Origin: an uncultured Gammaproteobacteria bacterium
GTDB taxonomy: Bacteria > Pseudomonadota > Gammaproteobacteria > Steroidobacterales > XN24
NCBI GenBank assembly: GCA_947259915.1
Contig: CAMYOC010000026.1
Coordinates: forward strand, 62,001 to 126,000
Direction: 5' to 3'
DNA length: 64,000 bases
Positions 45,337-55,280 of this stretch are shown piece by piece (positions within the stretch are counted from its first letter, which is position 1; every line of letters starts with the position of its first letter). Under the pieces are notes generated by a model. That model was given only the letters and a program-made list of their open reading frames with translations, was not told the DNA's origin and did no database searches. The position numbers and the translations under genes were made by a program.

Positions 45337-46497
45337 ATGACCGATACCTACATTTTCACTTCCGAATCAGTCTCGGAAGGCCATCCGGACAAGATCGCGG
45401 ACCAGATCTCGGACGCGGTGCTCGACGCGATCCTCGCCGAAGACCGCACTGCCCGGGTCGCCTGCGAGACCATGGTCAAAACCGGCATGGTGGTCGTGGC
45501 GGGTGAGATCACCACTGACGCCTGGGTCGATCTGGAGGACCTGGCGCGCCGGACCATCCTCGATATCGGCTACGACAGCAGCGATGTAGGGTTTGACGGC
45601 GCGACCTGTGCGGTACTCAATGCTATCGGCAAACAGTCACAGGACATCGCCATCGGCGTGGATCGGGAAGAGCAGCGATCCCAGGGTGCCGGTGACCAGG
45701 GCATGATGTTCGGTTATGCCAGCAATGAGACCGATGTCCTGATGCCTGCGCCGATCACCTACGCGCACCGACTGGTGCGTCGTCAGGCCGAAGAGCGCAA
45801 GCGGGGGACATTGCCCTGGCTGCGCCCGGATGCCAAGAGTCAGGTCACGCTGCGCTACGAGGACGGCAAGCCGGTGGGCGTCGATGCGGTGGTCCTCTCG
45901 ACCCAGCACGATCCGGAGATCCAGCAGTCGGATCTGCGCGAGGCGGTGATGGAGACCATCATCCTGCCGACGCTGCCGTCGGAGTGGATCCACAAGAACA
46001 CCCGCTTCCACATCAATCCGACGGGACGCTTTGTGGTCGGCGGGCCGGTCGGCGATTGCGGACTCACCGGGCGCAAGATCATCGTCGACACTTATGGCGG
46101 CATGGCCCGTCATGGCGGCGGCGCCTTCTCGGGCAAGGATCCGTCCAAGGTCGACCGCTCCGCCGCCTATGCGGCCCGCTATGTGGCCAAGAACGTCGTC
46201 GCCGCCGGCCTCGCGGATCGTTGCGAGATCCAGGTGTCCTACGCCATCGGTGTCGCCGAGCCGACCTCGGTCAACATTGAAACTTTTGGCACCGGCAAGG
46301 TGTCCGACGAGAAGCTGATCGCGCTGGTACGACAACACTTCGATCTGACGCCATACGGCATCGTCGAGATGCTGGATCTGCTAAAACCCATATACCAAAA
46401 GACGGCAGCCTATGGTCATTTCGGTCGCGAGGACGCGGACCTGAGCTGGGAACGCACCGACAAGGCCGAGCTGCTGCGCGTAGATGCCGCCGCCTGA
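45337..46497 (+). CDS. metK: S-adenosylmethionine synthetase
   Basis: MetK makes SAM from methionine and ATP. The 386-residue protein has [33 protein letters not shown] with the ATP-contacting residues, [40 protein letters not shown] and the C-terminal [14 protein letters not shown]. Next comes ahcY 44 bases on, so the pair forms a SAM production and recycling unit. The leader is only ~30 bases, with no room for a SAM riboswitch. Confidence 0.97.
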   Translation: MTDTYIFTSESVSEGHPDKIADQISDAVLDAILAEDRTARVACETMVKTGMVVVAGEITTDAWVDLEDLARRTILDIGYDSSDVGFDGATCAVLNAIGKQSQDIAIGVDREEQRSQGAGDQGMMFGYASNETDVLMPAPITYAHRLVRRQAEERKRGTLPWLRPDAKSQVTLRYEDGKPVGVDAVVLSTQHDPEIQQSDLREAVMETIILPTLPSEWIHKNTRFHINPTGRFVVGGPVGDCGLTGRKIIVDTYGGMARHGGGAFSGKDPSKVDRSAAYAARYVAKNVVAAGLADRCEIQVSYAIGVAEPTSVNIETFGTGKVSDEKLIALVRQHFDLTPYGIVEMLDLLKPIYQKTAAYGHFGREDADLSWERTDKAELLRVDAAA

Positions 46498-46541
46498 ATA
46501 ATCAGGATGGCCGCGAATTCAAAGGATTACAGGAGAATTTA

Positions 46542-47852
46542 ATGAACCAGACTGCCCATGTTTTGAATCCGGATTTCAAGGTGGCCGATATCGGCCTCGC
46601 GGATTTCGGACGCAAGGAAATGGCCATCGCCGAAACCGAGATGCCGGGTCTGATGGCCCTGCGCGATGAGTATGCCGGTCACAAGCCGCTCGAAGGGGCA
46701 CGGATCGCCGGGTGTCTGCACATGACGATACAAACCGCGGTACTGATCGAGACGCTGGTCGAACTCGGCGCCGAGGTCCGCTGGTCCTCGTGCAACATCT
46801 TCTCCACTCAGGACCACGCCGCCGCCGCGATCGCAGCCGCCGGGATCCCGGTGTTCGCCTGGAAAGGCGAGACCGAGGAGGACTACTGGTGGTGCGTGGA
46901 GCAGAGCATCGTCGGTGCCGACGACTGGCGTCCCAACATGCTGCTGGACGACGGCGGTGACCTGACCCAGCTGATGCACGACAAGTACCCTGAGCTGCTC
47001 GAGGACGTGCGCGGCTTATCCGAGGAAACCACCACCGGCGTGCAGCGGCTCTACGACATGGAGCGGGCCGGTCTGCTCAAAGTGCCGGCGATCAACGTCA
47101 ATGACTCGGTGACCAAGTCCAAGTTCGACAATCTCTACGGCTGCCGTGAGTCACTGGTCGATGCGATCAAGCGCGCCACCGACGTGATGATCGCGGGCAA
47201 GGTCGGGGTGGTCTGCGGCTATGGCGACGTCGGCAAGGGTAGCGCTCAGGCGCTGCGCGCGCTCGGCGCTACAGTCTGGGTAACCGAGATCGACCCCATC
47301 TGCGCGCTGCAGGCGGCGATGGAAGGTTACCGGGTCGTGACTCTGGACGACGTCTGCGACAAAGCGGATATCTTCGTCAGTGCCACTGGTAATACCAACG
47401 TCATCACCATGGCCCATATGGAGAAGATGCGCGACCAGGCCATCGTCTGCAATATCGGCCACTTTGATAACGAGATCGAAGTCGAAGCCATGCGCAAGCT
47501 GACCTGGGACAACATCAAGCCGCAGGTCGACCACGTCATCTTCCCCGACGGCAAACGCGTGATTCTGCTGGCCGAGGGGCGGCTGGTAAACCTGGGCTGC
47601 GGCACCGGTCATCCCAGCTACGTGATGTCCAGTTCCTTCACCAACCAGGTGCTGGCACAGATCGATCTGTGGCAGAACCCTGACAAGTACGAGCGGCGCG
47701 TCTATGTGCTGCCCAAACACCTCGACGAAAAGGTCGCCCGACTGCATCTGCAGCGGGTCGGAGCCAAGCTTACCGAATTGAGCAAGGCTCAGGCCGACTA
47801 TATCGGGGTCAAGGTCGAAGGGCCCTACAAGCCGGAATATTACCGCTACTGA
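46542..47852 (+). CDS. ahcY: Adenosylhomocysteinase
   Basis: Hydrolyses S-adenosylhomocysteine to adenosine and homocysteine with bound NAD+. The 436-residue protein contains [54 protein letters not shown], the NAD loop [16 protein letters not shown] and [14 protein letters not shown]. It ends [12 protein letters not shown], which includes the family C-terminal Lys-Tyr pair. AGGAGAAT precedes the ATG. A strong terminator follows. The presence of AhcY implies the one-step SAH pathway rather than Pfs/LuxS alone. Confidence 0.97.
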   Translation: MNQTAHVLNPDFKVADIGLADFGRKEMAIAETEMPGLMALRDEYAGHKPLEGARIAGCLHMTIQTAVLIETLVELGAEVRWSSCNIFSTQDHAAAAIAAAGIPVFAWKGETEEDYWWCVEQSIVGADDWRPNMLLDDGGDLTQLMHDKYPELLEDVRGLSEETTTGVQRLYDMERAGLLKVPAINVNDSVTKSKFDNLYGCRESLVDAIKRATDVMIAGKVGVVCGYGDVGKGSAQALRALGATVWVTEIDPICALQAAMEGYRVVTLDDVCDKADIFVSATGNTNVITMAHMEKMRDQAIVCNIGHFDNEIEVEAMRKLTWDNIKPQVDHVIFPDGKRVILLAEGRLVNLGCGTGHPSYVMSSSFTNQVLAQIDLWQNPDKYERRVYVLPKHLDEKVARLHLQRVGAKLTELSKAQADYIGVKVEGPYKPEYYRY

Positions 47853-47878
47853 GCGCCCGGCTCCGCGCCACCTGAGAC

Positions 47879-47913
47879 AACGGCCCCGGCATCACGCCGG
47901 GGCCGTTTTTTTT
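47879..47913 (+). terminator. Intrinsic terminator after ahcY
   Basis: A 12-bp stem AACGGCCCCGGC / GCCGGGGCCGTT with loop ATCAC is followed by eight T. It insulates metK-ahcY from the convergent O-methyltransferase gene. Confidence 0.93.
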
Positions 47914-47920
47914 CGCGTGT

Positions 47921-48583
47921 TCAGCGCTTGCGGACCAGTGTCAGCCCGTCCCCGATGGGCACGAGACTGAGGTCCACACGCTCGTCACCATGCAGCTGGC
48001 GGTTGAACGCATCCAGCGCGATGCTGTCTGCGTCGCCGGCGGCCGGAGCCACAAGCCGTCCGGACCACAGAGTGTTGTCGACGGCGATCAGGCCACCCGG
48101 GCGCAGCAGCTCGAGACTGCGTTCGTAATACGCCAGGTAGTTACCCTTGTCGGCGTCGATAAAGGCGAAGTCAAACGCGCCTGCTTGTCCCTGGGCCAGC
48201 AGATCGTCCAGGGTCTCCAGCGCCGGCGCCAGGTGCAGCTGAATCTTGTCCTCCACACCGGCCCGGGACCAGAAGTCCCGCGCCATGCGGGTGTACTCCT
48301 CACTCACGTCGCAGGCCACCACGCGGCCGTCATCCGGCAGGGCCAGCGCCACGGCGAGGCTGCTGTAACCGGTAAACACGCCGATCTCCAGACATCTGCG
48401 GGCACCAGACAGGCGCACCAGCAGCGCCATAAACTGCCCCTGCTCAGGTGAGATCTGCATGGTCATCCGGGGATGAGCGGCGGTGCGGCGTCTGAGCTCC
48501 GCCAGTATTGGCGGCTCGCGCAGGGACACGTCGAGGATGTAGCGATAAATCTCGTCGGTAACGTTGATCGTCTGATTCGACAC
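47921..48583 (-). CDS. SAM-dependent O-methyltransferase, catechol/caffeoyl-CoA type
   Basis: A class I O-methyltransferase of the small metal-dependent catechol-OMT group; the substrate is unknown. The 220-residue product has motif I CLEIGVFTGYSSLAVALALP, the acidic post-I loop VVACDVSEEYTRMA and the metal/SAM site FDFAFIDADKGNYLAYYE. It also has GGLIAVDNTLWSGRLV. It sits opposite metK-ahcY, so it consumes the metabolite those genes supply, though co-regulation is not shown. Confidence 0.88.
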   Translation of the reverse strand: MSNQTINVTDEIYRYILDVSLREPPILAELRRRTAAHPRMTMQISPEQGQFMALLVRLSGARRCLEIGVFTGYSSLAVALALPDDGRVVACDVSEEYTRMARDFWSRAGVEDKIQLHLAPALETLDDLLAQGQAGAFDFAFIDADKGNYLAYYERSLELLRPGGLIAVDNTLWSGRLVAPAAGDADSIALDAFNRQLHGDERVDLSLVPIGDGLTLVRKR

Positions 48584-48660
48584 TTCAGGCTCTCCGGATT
48601 CTCCAGCAAGCCTGGCACAGGTTACACTAGGGCCGCCCCTCGGCCAGGCCGGATTACCCC

Positions 48661-49425
48661 ATGACGACTGCCAGAACTGTCCTCGACATTTTGCAGCTCA
48701 CCGACATGCATCTGTTCGCCGACCCGGACACAGACCTGCGTGGCGTGAACACGGCCTCAAGCTTCCGCCGCGCGCTGGATCATGCGCTGGCAGCATGGGA
48801 TCCGAATGTGATTTTGCTGACCGGTGACTTGTCCGAAGATCGCAGCGAGGAGGCTTATGGGCAGCTGCGTCACGCGCTGGAACCGCTGGGCGTGCCGGTG
48901 TTCTGCATCCCCGGTAATCACGACAACCCGGAAATGATGGAGCGCGAGCTGACCGGCGGGCAGTTCCGCTATTGCGAGCCCATACGCCATGAGAACTGGC
49001 TGCTGCCGATGCTCAACACCTGGGATGGCGATCGTGGCGGCGGTCGTCTCGGTCAGAACGAGCTTGAAGATCTCGAACGACAGCTGGCCGCCACCGACGC
49101 CGAGCACGTGCTGGTGTGTCTGCATCACCAACCCGTGCCGGTCGGCAGCGCCTGGCTGGACACGGTAGGCCTGGACGACAGTGACGCGCTGATGACGCTG
49201 ATCGAAAGTCACCATCAGGTGCGTGGCCTGCTGTGGGGCCATGTGCATCAGGGTTACGATCGGCACAATGGCGGTCTGCGCCTGATGGGCACGCCATCGA
49301 CCTGTTATCAGTTCGCTCCCGGCCGCGATGATTTCGCCCTTGACGGCCTGGGTCCCGGGTATCGTCGGCTCAAGCTCCAGGCCGACGGCCGGATCGACAG
49401 TCAGGTCACGCAGCTGGAGCCGTGA
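48661..49425 (+). CDS. cpdA: 3',5'-cyclic-AMP phosphodiesterase CpdA
   Basis: A calcineurin-like metallophosphoesterase that hydrolyses cAMP. The 254-residue protein shows the full metal ligand set: LQLTDMHLF, LLTGDLSED, CIPGNHDNPEMM, VCLHHQPVPVGSAWLD and LLWGHVHQGYD. It is followed by the class II aldolase homologue with a GTGA overlap, which suggests an operon of three genes ending in a TraB-like gene. Confidence 0.92.
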   Translation: MTTARTVLDILQLTDMHLFADPDTDLRGVNTASSFRRALDHALAAWDPNVILLTGDLSEDRSEEAYGQLRHALEPLGVPVFCIPGNHDNPEMMERELTGGQFRYCEPIRHENWLLPMLNTWDGDRGGGRLGQNELEDLERQLAATDAEHVLVCLHHQPVPVGSAWLDTVGLDDSDALMTLIESHHQVRGLLWGHVHQGYDRHNGGLRLMGTPSTCYQFAPGRDDFALDGLGPGYRRLKLQADGRIDSQVTQLEP

Positions 49426-50009
49426 ACAAGCCGACCCGAGACGCGCCGCCCCGGGCGCTGGTGGAGTATTACCGTCTCCTGCGTCAGCACGGCTTGAACG
49501 ATTCGCACAGCGGTAATGCTTCGGTCGGCGATGCGCGATTCTTCTGGATCACACCCAGCGGATGTTGCGCCGATACGCTGGCAGTGGCGGATCTGGTGGC
49601 CTGCGATGCCGATCAGACGTTGCCGGGAAATGCATCCCTCGACGCCGCGCTGCATCGGGCCATCTACCAATCGATACCGGAAACGGCCGCGGTGATCCAT
49701 TGCCATGGACCCCACGCCATCGCCCTCAGCATGGACGGCAGCGACTTCGTGCCGGCGGATTTCGAAGGACAATACTATTTCGATCGGGTGCCGGTGCTGA
49801 CCATCGACTATGGCGATTATCTCGCCAAAGCACCGGCGGCGGTGGCCGCCGCGCTGCGCGATTCCCCCGTGGCCATGGTGCGCGGTCACGGCATCTATGC
49901 CCGCGGCGAGGATCTGGACCAGGCTTACAAGTGGTGCTCGTCGCTGGAATCCTCAGCGCGCATCGCCTGGCTACATAAGCTGCTTTGCGCAAGAGGAACA
50001 CGAGCATGA
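49422..50009 (+). CDS. Class II aldolase/adducin family protein
   Basis: A zinc-dependent aldolase-fold protein of about 195 residues; relatives are fuculose-phosphate aldolase and methylthioribulose-1-phosphate dehydratase. Two zinc histidines are in VIHCHGPHA (H93, H95) and the third is in VRGHGIYARGE. The segment that normally carries the catalytic Glu (SSEW-type) reads NASLDAALHRAIY here, with Asp74 instead, so classic aldolase chemistry is not assured. GTG 49422 overlaps the cpdA stop. No methionine-salvage neighbours are present, so I give no specific function. Confidence 0.8.
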   Translation: MNKPTRDAPPRALVEYYRLLRQHGLNDSHSGNASVGDARFFWITPSGCCADTLAVADLVACDADQTLPGNASLDAALHRAIYQSIPETAAVIHCHGPHAIALSMDGSDFVPADFEGQYYFDRVPVLTIDYGDYLAKAPAAVAAALRDSPVAMVRGHGIYARGEDLDQAYKWCSSLESSARIAWLHKLLCARGTRA

Positions 50010-50902
50010 CGACATTCGATACCCGACGCGGGCTCGCGCCGCTGTTGCTGCTCGCGATCTCGGCGCTGGCCACGCAGGCAAGGGCCGAAGGGCCCTCGAT
50101 CTGGGAGTATCAGGGAGCAGCCGGTAGCGTGCTGATGCTGGGCTCCGTCCATGTGCTGCGGCAACAGGACTATCCCCTGCCCGCTGCGGTGGAGGCTGCC
50201 TATGCCGCGGCCGACACGCTGGTGATGGAGATCGACACCAGCAGCCTCGACCCACTGTCGGCGCAGATGCTGATCACCGGCATGGGTTCGCTCGAGCCTG
50301 ACCGCAGCATGCGCTCGGTCATGGGCCAGAGGGATTTCGATCGGGCCAGCCGACTGGCCAGCGAGATGGGCATCGACCTGACGCTGATGCAACAATTCGA
50401 GCCCTGGTTTGCCGCCCTCACCATCATGAATCTGCAGATGATGAAAATGGGGTTTAATCCGCAGATCGGGCTGGAGTCGCACCTGTCCGGTCAGGCAGTC
50501 CGGGACGGCAAACCCATCGTCGGTCTCGAAACCATGGAGTTCCAGCTGCGGCTGTTCGATGCCATGCCGGAGCGGGTCCAGTCAGACCTGCTGCTGCAGA
50601 CCCTCGAGGAAGCCGGGACCATGGAGAAAGAGATGGATGCGATGATCCGCGCCTGGCGGGCCGGCGACTCAGCCGCTCTGGCGCGGATGATGGGCAAGAA
50701 TTTTGCCGAGTATCCGGATGTGTACGAGACGCTGGTAACCCGACGCAATCGTGATTGGTCAGACAAGGTCGTGGAGATGGGGGAACGGCCGGGGACTCAC
50801 CTGGTCGTTGTGGGCGCGCTCCATCTGGTGGGCAAAGACAGCCTGATCAAGATGCTGGAGCAAAAAGGCCAGCGTGTGAACCGCTGGCGCCCAGCCGACT
50901 GA
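50006..50902 (+). CDS. TraB/GumN family protein, exported
   Basis: A 298-residue protein of the TraB/PrgY/GumN superfamily; some members are thought to be metallopeptidases, but the role is largely uncharacterised. A signal peptide (GLAPLLLLAISALATQARA) precedes the domain. The conserved motif VLMLGSVHVLRQQDYPL, the acidic VMEIDTSSLDPLS, PIVGLETMEFQLRLFDAM and the C-terminal VVVGALHLVGKDSLIKML are all present. The ATG overlaps the aldolase stop as ATGA and is preceded by GAGGAA. Confidence 0.86.
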   Translation: MTTFDTRRGLAPLLLLAISALATQARAEGPSIWEYQGAAGSVLMLGSVHVLRQQDYPLPAAVEAAYAAADTLVMEIDTSSLDPLSAQMLITGMGSLEPDRSMRSVMGQRDFDRASRLASEMGIDLTLMQQFEPWFAALTIMNLQMMKMGFNPQIGLESHLSGQAVRDGKPIVGLETMEFQLRLFDAMPERVQSDLLLQTLEEAGTMEKEMDAMIRAWRAGDSAALARMMGKNFAEYPDVYETLVTRRNRDWSDKVVEMGERPGTHLVVVGALHLVGKDSLIKMLEQKGQRVNRWRPAD

Positions 50903-50915
50903 CGCCGGTCTGGTT

Positions 50916-51080
50916 TCAGATCTCGATCATCTCGAAGTCTTCCTTTCCGGCACCACAATCAGGGCAGCGCCAGGTGAGCGGCACCTGGTCCCATGGCGTG
51001 CCAGGCTCGATACCGGACTCCGGATCACCGTTTTCCTCTTCGTACACGTAGCCGCAGATGACGCACATATAGGCCTTCAT
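50916..51080 (-). CDS. Rubredoxin
   Basis: A 54-residue one-iron electron carrier. Two CxxCG knuckles bind the iron: CVICGY (C6, C9) and CPDCGAG (C39, C42). The canonical spacer contains [17 protein letters not shown], and a Trp precedes the second knuckle (WRCPDCG). ATG 51078-51080 follows GAAGGA. It stands alone between the convergent TraB-like gene and the divergent thiD, so its redox partner is not evident from context. Confidence 0.95.
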   Translation of the reverse strand: MKAYMCVICGYVYEEENGDPESGIEPGTPWDQVPLTWRCPDCGAGKEDFEMIEI

Positions 51081-51169
51081 TTGAATCCTTCTTTTATCCT
51101 TCCGATGATAGTTCGGTGCATTTCTCGTATTCTCCCACGCGTGAGCCTCCGACCGGAACCCTGCCAGCC

Positions 51170-51973
51170 ATGAAAGCAGAAACGCCGCCGCCGGTGGTGA
51201 TGATCATCGCCGGTAATGACCCCTCTGGCGGAGCGGGCATGGCCGCCGATATCCAGGCGGTGTCTGCGCTGGGCGGCCATCCGGCGCCGGTACTGACCGC
51301 GCTCACGGTACAAGACACACGTAACGCCTACCGGGTGGACGCCGTGGCAGCAGCGCTGGTGGCGGAACAGGCCCGGGCCGTGCTGGCCGACCTGCGGGTG
51401 CGGGCGATAAAGATCGGTTTGTTGGCGAACAGCGAGATCGGTGAAGCCGTTGCAGATCTGCTGGCCGATCATCCCTCGATACCCGTGGTGCTGGATCCGG
51501 TTCTGGTGGCAGCCGGCGGTGCCACATTGGCCGAGGACGCCTTGACCACGACACTGCTCAAGCGCCTGCTGCCAGCGGCAACGTTGCTGACGCCCAACGC
51601 GCTCGAAATCCGCCGCCTGGCTGGCGCAGCGGGCGACCGCGACAGCCGCGCCCAGGCACTGCTGCGTCACGGCTGTCGCTATGTCCTGGCCAAGGGCGGC
51701 GATGAGGACACACCTGGGGTCGAGAATGTGCTCTATGGTCGCGATGGCCTGGTTGAGTCGTTCCGCTGGCGCCGGCTGCCGGACCAGTATCATGGCTCCG
51801 GCTGCACCCTGGCCTCCGCCATCGCGACCCTGATCGCGCGCGGCCGACCGGTGCCCGCCGCCGTTGCCGAAGCCCAGCGCTATACCTGGCAAGCGCTGCA
51901 GCAGGCTTATCGACCCGGCAATGGACAGCATGTTCCGCGTCGGTTCCCACCGCTGCCCCGGAACACGCCGTGA
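51170..51973 (+). CDS. thiD: Hydroxymethylpyrimidine/phosphomethylpyrimidine kinase
   Basis: ThiD phosphorylates HMP twice for thiamine synthesis. The 267-residue ribokinase-fold protein has [52 protein letters not shown] and the anion hole [15 protein letters not shown] with its catalytic Cys. ATG 51170 is the best start; an upstream ATG at 51116 adds 18 unlikely residues. It overlaps thiE by GTGA. Confidence 0.94.
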   Translation: MKAETPPPVVMIIAGNDPSGGAGMAADIQAVSALGGHPAPVLTALTVQDTRNAYRVDAVAAALVAEQARAVLADLRVRAIKIGLLANSEIGEAVADLLADHPSIPVVLDPVLVAAGGATLAEDALTTTLLKRLLPAATLLTPNALEIRRLAGAAGDRDSRAQALLRHGCRYVLAKGGDEDTPGVENVLYGRDGLVESFRWRRLPDQYHGSGCTLASAIATLIARGRPVPAAVAEAQRYTWQALQQAYRPGNGQHVPRRFPPLPRNTP

Positions 51974-52623
51974 ATCTGGTGCTACCCCGCGGTCTCTACG
52001 CCATAACGCCAGAGCAGATTGCGGATACGGAGCTGCTCCTCGACATGGTCCGCCGCTGCCTCGCCGGCGGCGCGCGCACGATCCAGTACCGGCACAAGGG
52101 CCCGGAAGAGACGCGGCGACGGGCGGAAGCGCAGGCCATCGGCGCCCTGTGCCGCGAGTACAAGGCTGCCTTTGTCATCAACGATAGCCTGGATCTGGCG
52201 CGGGAGGTCGGAGCCGATGGCGTCCATCTTGGCAAGGCCGACCTGACCTGCGCAGAGGCACGGCGACGGGCCGGTCCAGACCTCTTGATCGGCGTCTCCT
52301 GCTATGACTCGCTGCAGCGCGCCCGGCAGGCCGTCCGCGACGGTGCCAGCTATGTCGCGTTTGGCAGCGCGTTCGCGTCCCCGACCAAGCCGGCTGCGGT
52401 GAGAGCAGAGCTGCCGCTGTTTCGTGAGGCGGCCACTGAACTACAGATACCGGTGGTCGCCATCGGCGGCATCACGCCGACCAATGCGCCAGATCTGGTG
52501 GCTGCGGGTTGCCACGCGCTGGCCGTGATCAGCGGGCTGTTCAATGTCCCGGACATCACCGCAACCGCCGCCGCGTTCAGCGCCCTGTTTGGATCGGACC
52601 CGACAGCGGATCGGCTAGAATAG
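51970..52623 (+). CDS. thiE: Thiamine-phosphate synthase
   Basis: Couples HMP-PP with the thiazole phosphate to give thiamine phosphate. The 217-residue TIM-barrel protein has PRGLYAITPEQIADTELLL, ARTIQYRHKG, FVINDSLDLAREVGADGVHLGKADL, the phosphate loops YVAFGSAFASPTK and VVAIGGITPTNAPDL, and ALAVISGLF. GTG 51970 overlaps the thiD stop. hemL follows 36 bases on; the thiD-thiE-hemL order is common in gammaproteobacteria. Confidence 0.94.
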   Translation: MNLVLPRGLYAITPEQIADTELLLDMVRRCLAGGARTIQYRHKGPEETRRRAEAQAIGALCREYKAAFVINDSLDLAREVGADGVHLGKADLTCAEARRRAGPDLLIGVSCYDSLQRARQAVRDGASYVAFGSAFASPTKPAAVRAELPLFREAATELQIPVVAIGGITPTNAPDLVAAGCHALAVISGLFNVPDITATAAAFSALFGSDPTADRLE

Positions 52624-52659
52624 GCGTCCCGACCCAGCCCCACGAGGAGCCGCCAAGCG

Positions 52660-53943
52660 ATGAGTCGCAGTGATCCCCTGTTCGAAGAAGCCCAGCGTTA
52701 TATTCCTGGCGGCGTAAATTCACCGGTGCGCGCGTTCGGCTCGGTGGGTGGTACGCCGGTTTTTGTAAAACGCGCGGCCGGCGCCTATATCTACGGCGAG
52801 GACGGCCGCCGTTACATCGACTATATCGGCTCCTGGGGCCCGATGATCCTTGGCCATGCGGATACCGGCGTGATCGAGGCGGTCAAGCAGGCCGCCGATC
52901 GCGGTCTGAGCTACGGCGCACCCACCGTGTCCGAGACCGCGTTGGCACGCACGGTCTGCGAGCTGATGCCGTCGGTGGAACAGGTCCGCTTCACCAGCTC
53001 CGGTACCGAAGCGACCATGAGCGCGATACGCCTGGCGCGCGGCTTCACCGGCCGCGACAAGATCGTCAAGTTCGAGGGCTGTTACCACGGCCACTCCGAC
53101 TCATTGCTGGTCAAGGCAGGATCCGGCGCCCTGACCCTGGGCGTACCGACCTCGCCCGGTGTGCCCGCATCCGTGGCCGAGCACACCATCACGCTGACCT
53201 ACAACGATATCGACCAGGTGCAAAGCGTGTTCGCGGAGCTGGGCTCGCAGATCGCCTGCATCATCGTCGAGCCGATCGCGGGCAACATGAATATGGTGCC
53301 GCCGATCAGCGGCTTTCTCGAGTGTCTGCGCGCGGTCTGTGACGAGCACGGTGCGCTGCTGATCTTTGACGAGGTGATGACCGGATTCCGCGTCGCCCTC
53401 GGCGGAGCACAGTCGATCTATGGCGTAACGCCCGACCTCACGACCCTCGGCAAGGTGATTGGCGGCGGCATGCCGGTCGGCGCGTTCGGCGGCCGCACCG
53501 ATGTGATGCAGCATATCGCGCCGGCCGGGCCGGTCTATCAGGCCGGTACTTTGTCCGGCAATCCGGTCGCGATGGCCGCGGGTCTTGCGACCCTGGAGCG
53601 GATCAGCGCGCCGGGCTTTTACGAGCAGCTGGGCGAACACACGCGATCGCTGACAGACGGGATGCGCGCGGCCGCCGCGCGCGCTGGTGTCGCGTTCTCA
53701 ACGCACCAGATCGGCGGCATGTTCGGATGTTTCTTTAGCGATGTCGCACCGATCACGCGCTTCGACCAGGTCGTCGCCTGTGACGCGGATCGGTTCCGCC
53801 GTTTTTTCCACGCGATGCTGGAACGGGGCGTCTATCTGGCCCCGTCTTCCTACGAAGCCGGTTTCGTCTCCGCGGTCCATTCGGCCAAGGACATCGCCGA
53901 CACGGTCGAAGCCGCCACCGAGGCGATGGCGACACTGGCCTGA
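52660..53943 (+). CDS. hemL: Glutamate-1-semialdehyde 2,1-aminomutase
   Basis: This PLP enzyme makes 5-aminolevulinate in the C5 haem pathway, so the organism uses glutamyl-tRNA for tetrapyrroles. The 427-residue protein contains [72 protein letters not shown] and the PLP-binding lysine in [18 protein letters not shown]. The ribosome site GAGGAG precedes the ATG. Confidence 0.97.
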   Translation: MSRSDPLFEEAQRYIPGGVNSPVRAFGSVGGTPVFVKRAAGAYIYGEDGRRYIDYIGSWGPMILGHADTGVIEAVKQAADRGLSYGAPTVSETALARTVCELMPSVEQVRFTSSGTEATMSAIRLARGFTGRDKIVKFEGCYHGHSDSLLVKAGSGALTLGVPTSPGVPASVAEHTITLTYNDIDQVQSVFAELGSQIACIIVEPIAGNMNMVPPISGFLECLRAVCDEHGALLIFDEVMTGFRVALGGAQSIYGVTPDLTTLGKVIGGGMPVGAFGGRTDVMQHIAPAGPVYQAGTLSGNPVAMAAGLATLERISAPGFYEQLGEHTRSLTDGMRAAAARAGVAFSTHQIGGMFGCFFSDVAPITRFDQVVACDADRFRRFFHAMLERGVYLAPSSYEAGFVSAVHSAKDIADTVEAATEAMATLA

Positions 53944-53961
53944 GCTTACGCTCTGCTCCGC

Positions 53962-54948
53962 CTAGTCGCCGCGTAGCGTCCTTGCCAGATGTTGCGCCAG
54001 CTTCGGCTGGAACAGATAACCGAAACCCTTGTGCGGATTGGGCCCGCCCTCAGGCTCGCGATAGGCGTTGAACAGCCCGCGATAATCCCGGAAGTCATCC
54101 GCCTTGTGCTGGCGCAGATCACGACGCATGCCGGTGAAGAACTCGGTCTCCATGTCCAGATGCTGACAAACGATATCGCCGAGCGCGCGGTAATTGTGCC
54201 AGCGGCGGACGTTGCTCAGCCAGGCGAGGCGGCGCTCGGCTGCGGTCTCGGCGTTGCGGCCGGCCAGCGCGCGGCCGCTGAGCATGATCTCATAGACTTT
54301 CGGCTCTGCCAGCGGCGCACCCATGGTGACCAACAGTTCGACCTTATGCCGGCGGTAGGCACTGAATTCGGGCTCGGCGCGATGACTGAATCGCCACAGC
54401 ACGTCATAGGCCACCGCCGCGCCCAGGGAATGGGACAAGATCACTACCCGGTGGCCGGCGTCCCAGCAGCGTCGTAAGGCCTGTTCGAGCGGCAAGCGTA
54501 TCCGGTCCGCCACGCCGATGTCCTTGTGATAGCGATCCAGCTCCCATTCATGCTCACTGCGAATCGCGGACCCGAATACCAGCGCCGCATGCAGCGCCTC
54601 GATGATTTGGGGACCGAAACTGCGATGTTGTTCCGGGGTGAGGCCTGTAGCAGGCACGTGCAGCCCGGCCTTGTGCTTGCGCCGGAGTTGCGCCATCGCG
54701 GCCACGGATTGCCCCAGGGCCTTTACCCGACCGGGCAGTTCCGCCAGATGATCGGGGACGGCGTCAGCCCAGTAGGCCGGGATCATCAGGTCCGGGTCTG
54801 CGGCAACGCGCCGCCCCAGAGCCGCATCCTCCACCCGCAGATTCTCCACCAGACAAGTCCGCCACAAGCTCAGCCAGGCGTCTGGCGGGGGCTTCCTCGC
54901 CATGCCATGGACCAGCAACAGCCGAATGTCATCGGATAGACGCTTCAT
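53962..54948 (-). CDS. Alpha/beta-hydrolase-like protein of unknown function
   Basis: About 328 residues from ATG 54946-54948. The N-terminus DIRLLLVHGMARKPP looks like the first strand and oxyanion turn of an alpha/beta hydrolase. VVILSHSLGAAVAYDVLWRF supplies a nucleophile elbow (Ser in SHSLG). An acid may lie in YRALGDIVCQHL and a His in the C-terminal part (PNPHKGFGYLF). The substrate is unknown. The ATG overlaps the upstream gene's stop as ATGA, so it is translationally linked to a DUF2007/zinc-finger protein and a CDGSH protein. Confidence 0.78.
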   Translation of the reverse strand: MKRLSDDIRLLLVHGMARKPPPDAWLSLWRTCLVENLRVEDAALGRRVAADPDLMIPAYWADAVPDHLAELPGRVKALGQSVAAMAQLRRKHKAGLHVPATGLTPEQHRSFGPQIIEALHAALVFGSAIRSEHEWELDRYHKDIGVADRIRLPLEQALRRCWDAGHRVVILSHSLGAAVAYDVLWRFSHRAEPEFSAYRRHKVELLVTMGAPLAEPKVYEIMLSGRALAGRNAETAAERRLAWLSNVRRWHNYRALGDIVCQHLDMETEFFTGMRRDLRQHKADDFRDYRGLFNAYREPEGGPNPHKGFGYLFQPKLAQHLARTLRGD

Positions 54949-55280
54949 GCGGCTTCCCCCGGGAGGCCGCAATTCCAGCAGATCTCAAAATTGCTGGCGT
55001 TTTGTTCGCCGCATCCGGCGCAGACCCAGTGGCGGCCATCGTCCGGCTCACCCTTTGCGGCCTCATAACCCTCGATGACCGAAAGCGCCTGTTGCCGCTG
55101 ACCGGGCGGCACCAGCAGGCGCACATCGCAGACCCGCGGCACGCCGGCATAGGCGCCGACAAGACCCTCCCCGCTGATCTCCACCTGGATACCCTGCTGC
55201 TCGAGCAGACCCTTGATCAGATTCGCCTCGATCGGGTTGGTCATCCGGTGCACACACACGACCCGCGCCGGCTCAACCAC
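54945..55280 (-). CDS. DUF2007-domain protein with C-terminal RanBP2-type zinc finger
   Basis: A 111-residue protein from GTG 55278-55280. The N-terminal DUF2007 ferredoxin-like domain reads NPIEANLIKGLLEQQGIQVEI to VPRVCDVRLLVPPGQ. The C-terminus WVCAGCGEQNASNFEICWNC fits W-x-C-x2-C-x3-N-x6-C-x2-C exactly, the RanBP2 finger pattern. The role is unknown; DUF2007 proteins are thought to be signal or binding modules. The start overlaps the CDGSH gene by 8 bases. The frame is open further upstream but there it overlaps the CDGSH gene completely. Confidence 0.8.
   Translation of the reverse strand: MVEPARVVCVHRMTNPIEANLIKGLLEQQGIQVEISGEGLVGAYAGVPRVCDVRLLVPPGQRQQALSVIEGYEAAKGEPDDGRHWVCAGCGEQNASNFEICWNCGLPGEAA

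Noticed and set aside
46498-46541. SAH riboswitch before ahcY
   Set aside because: The metK-ahcY gap is 44 bases, too short, and shows only a ribosome-binding site.
48611-48630. Sigma54 promoter before cpdA (TGGCAC at 48613)
   Set aside because: The -12 GC element is missing at the required spacing.
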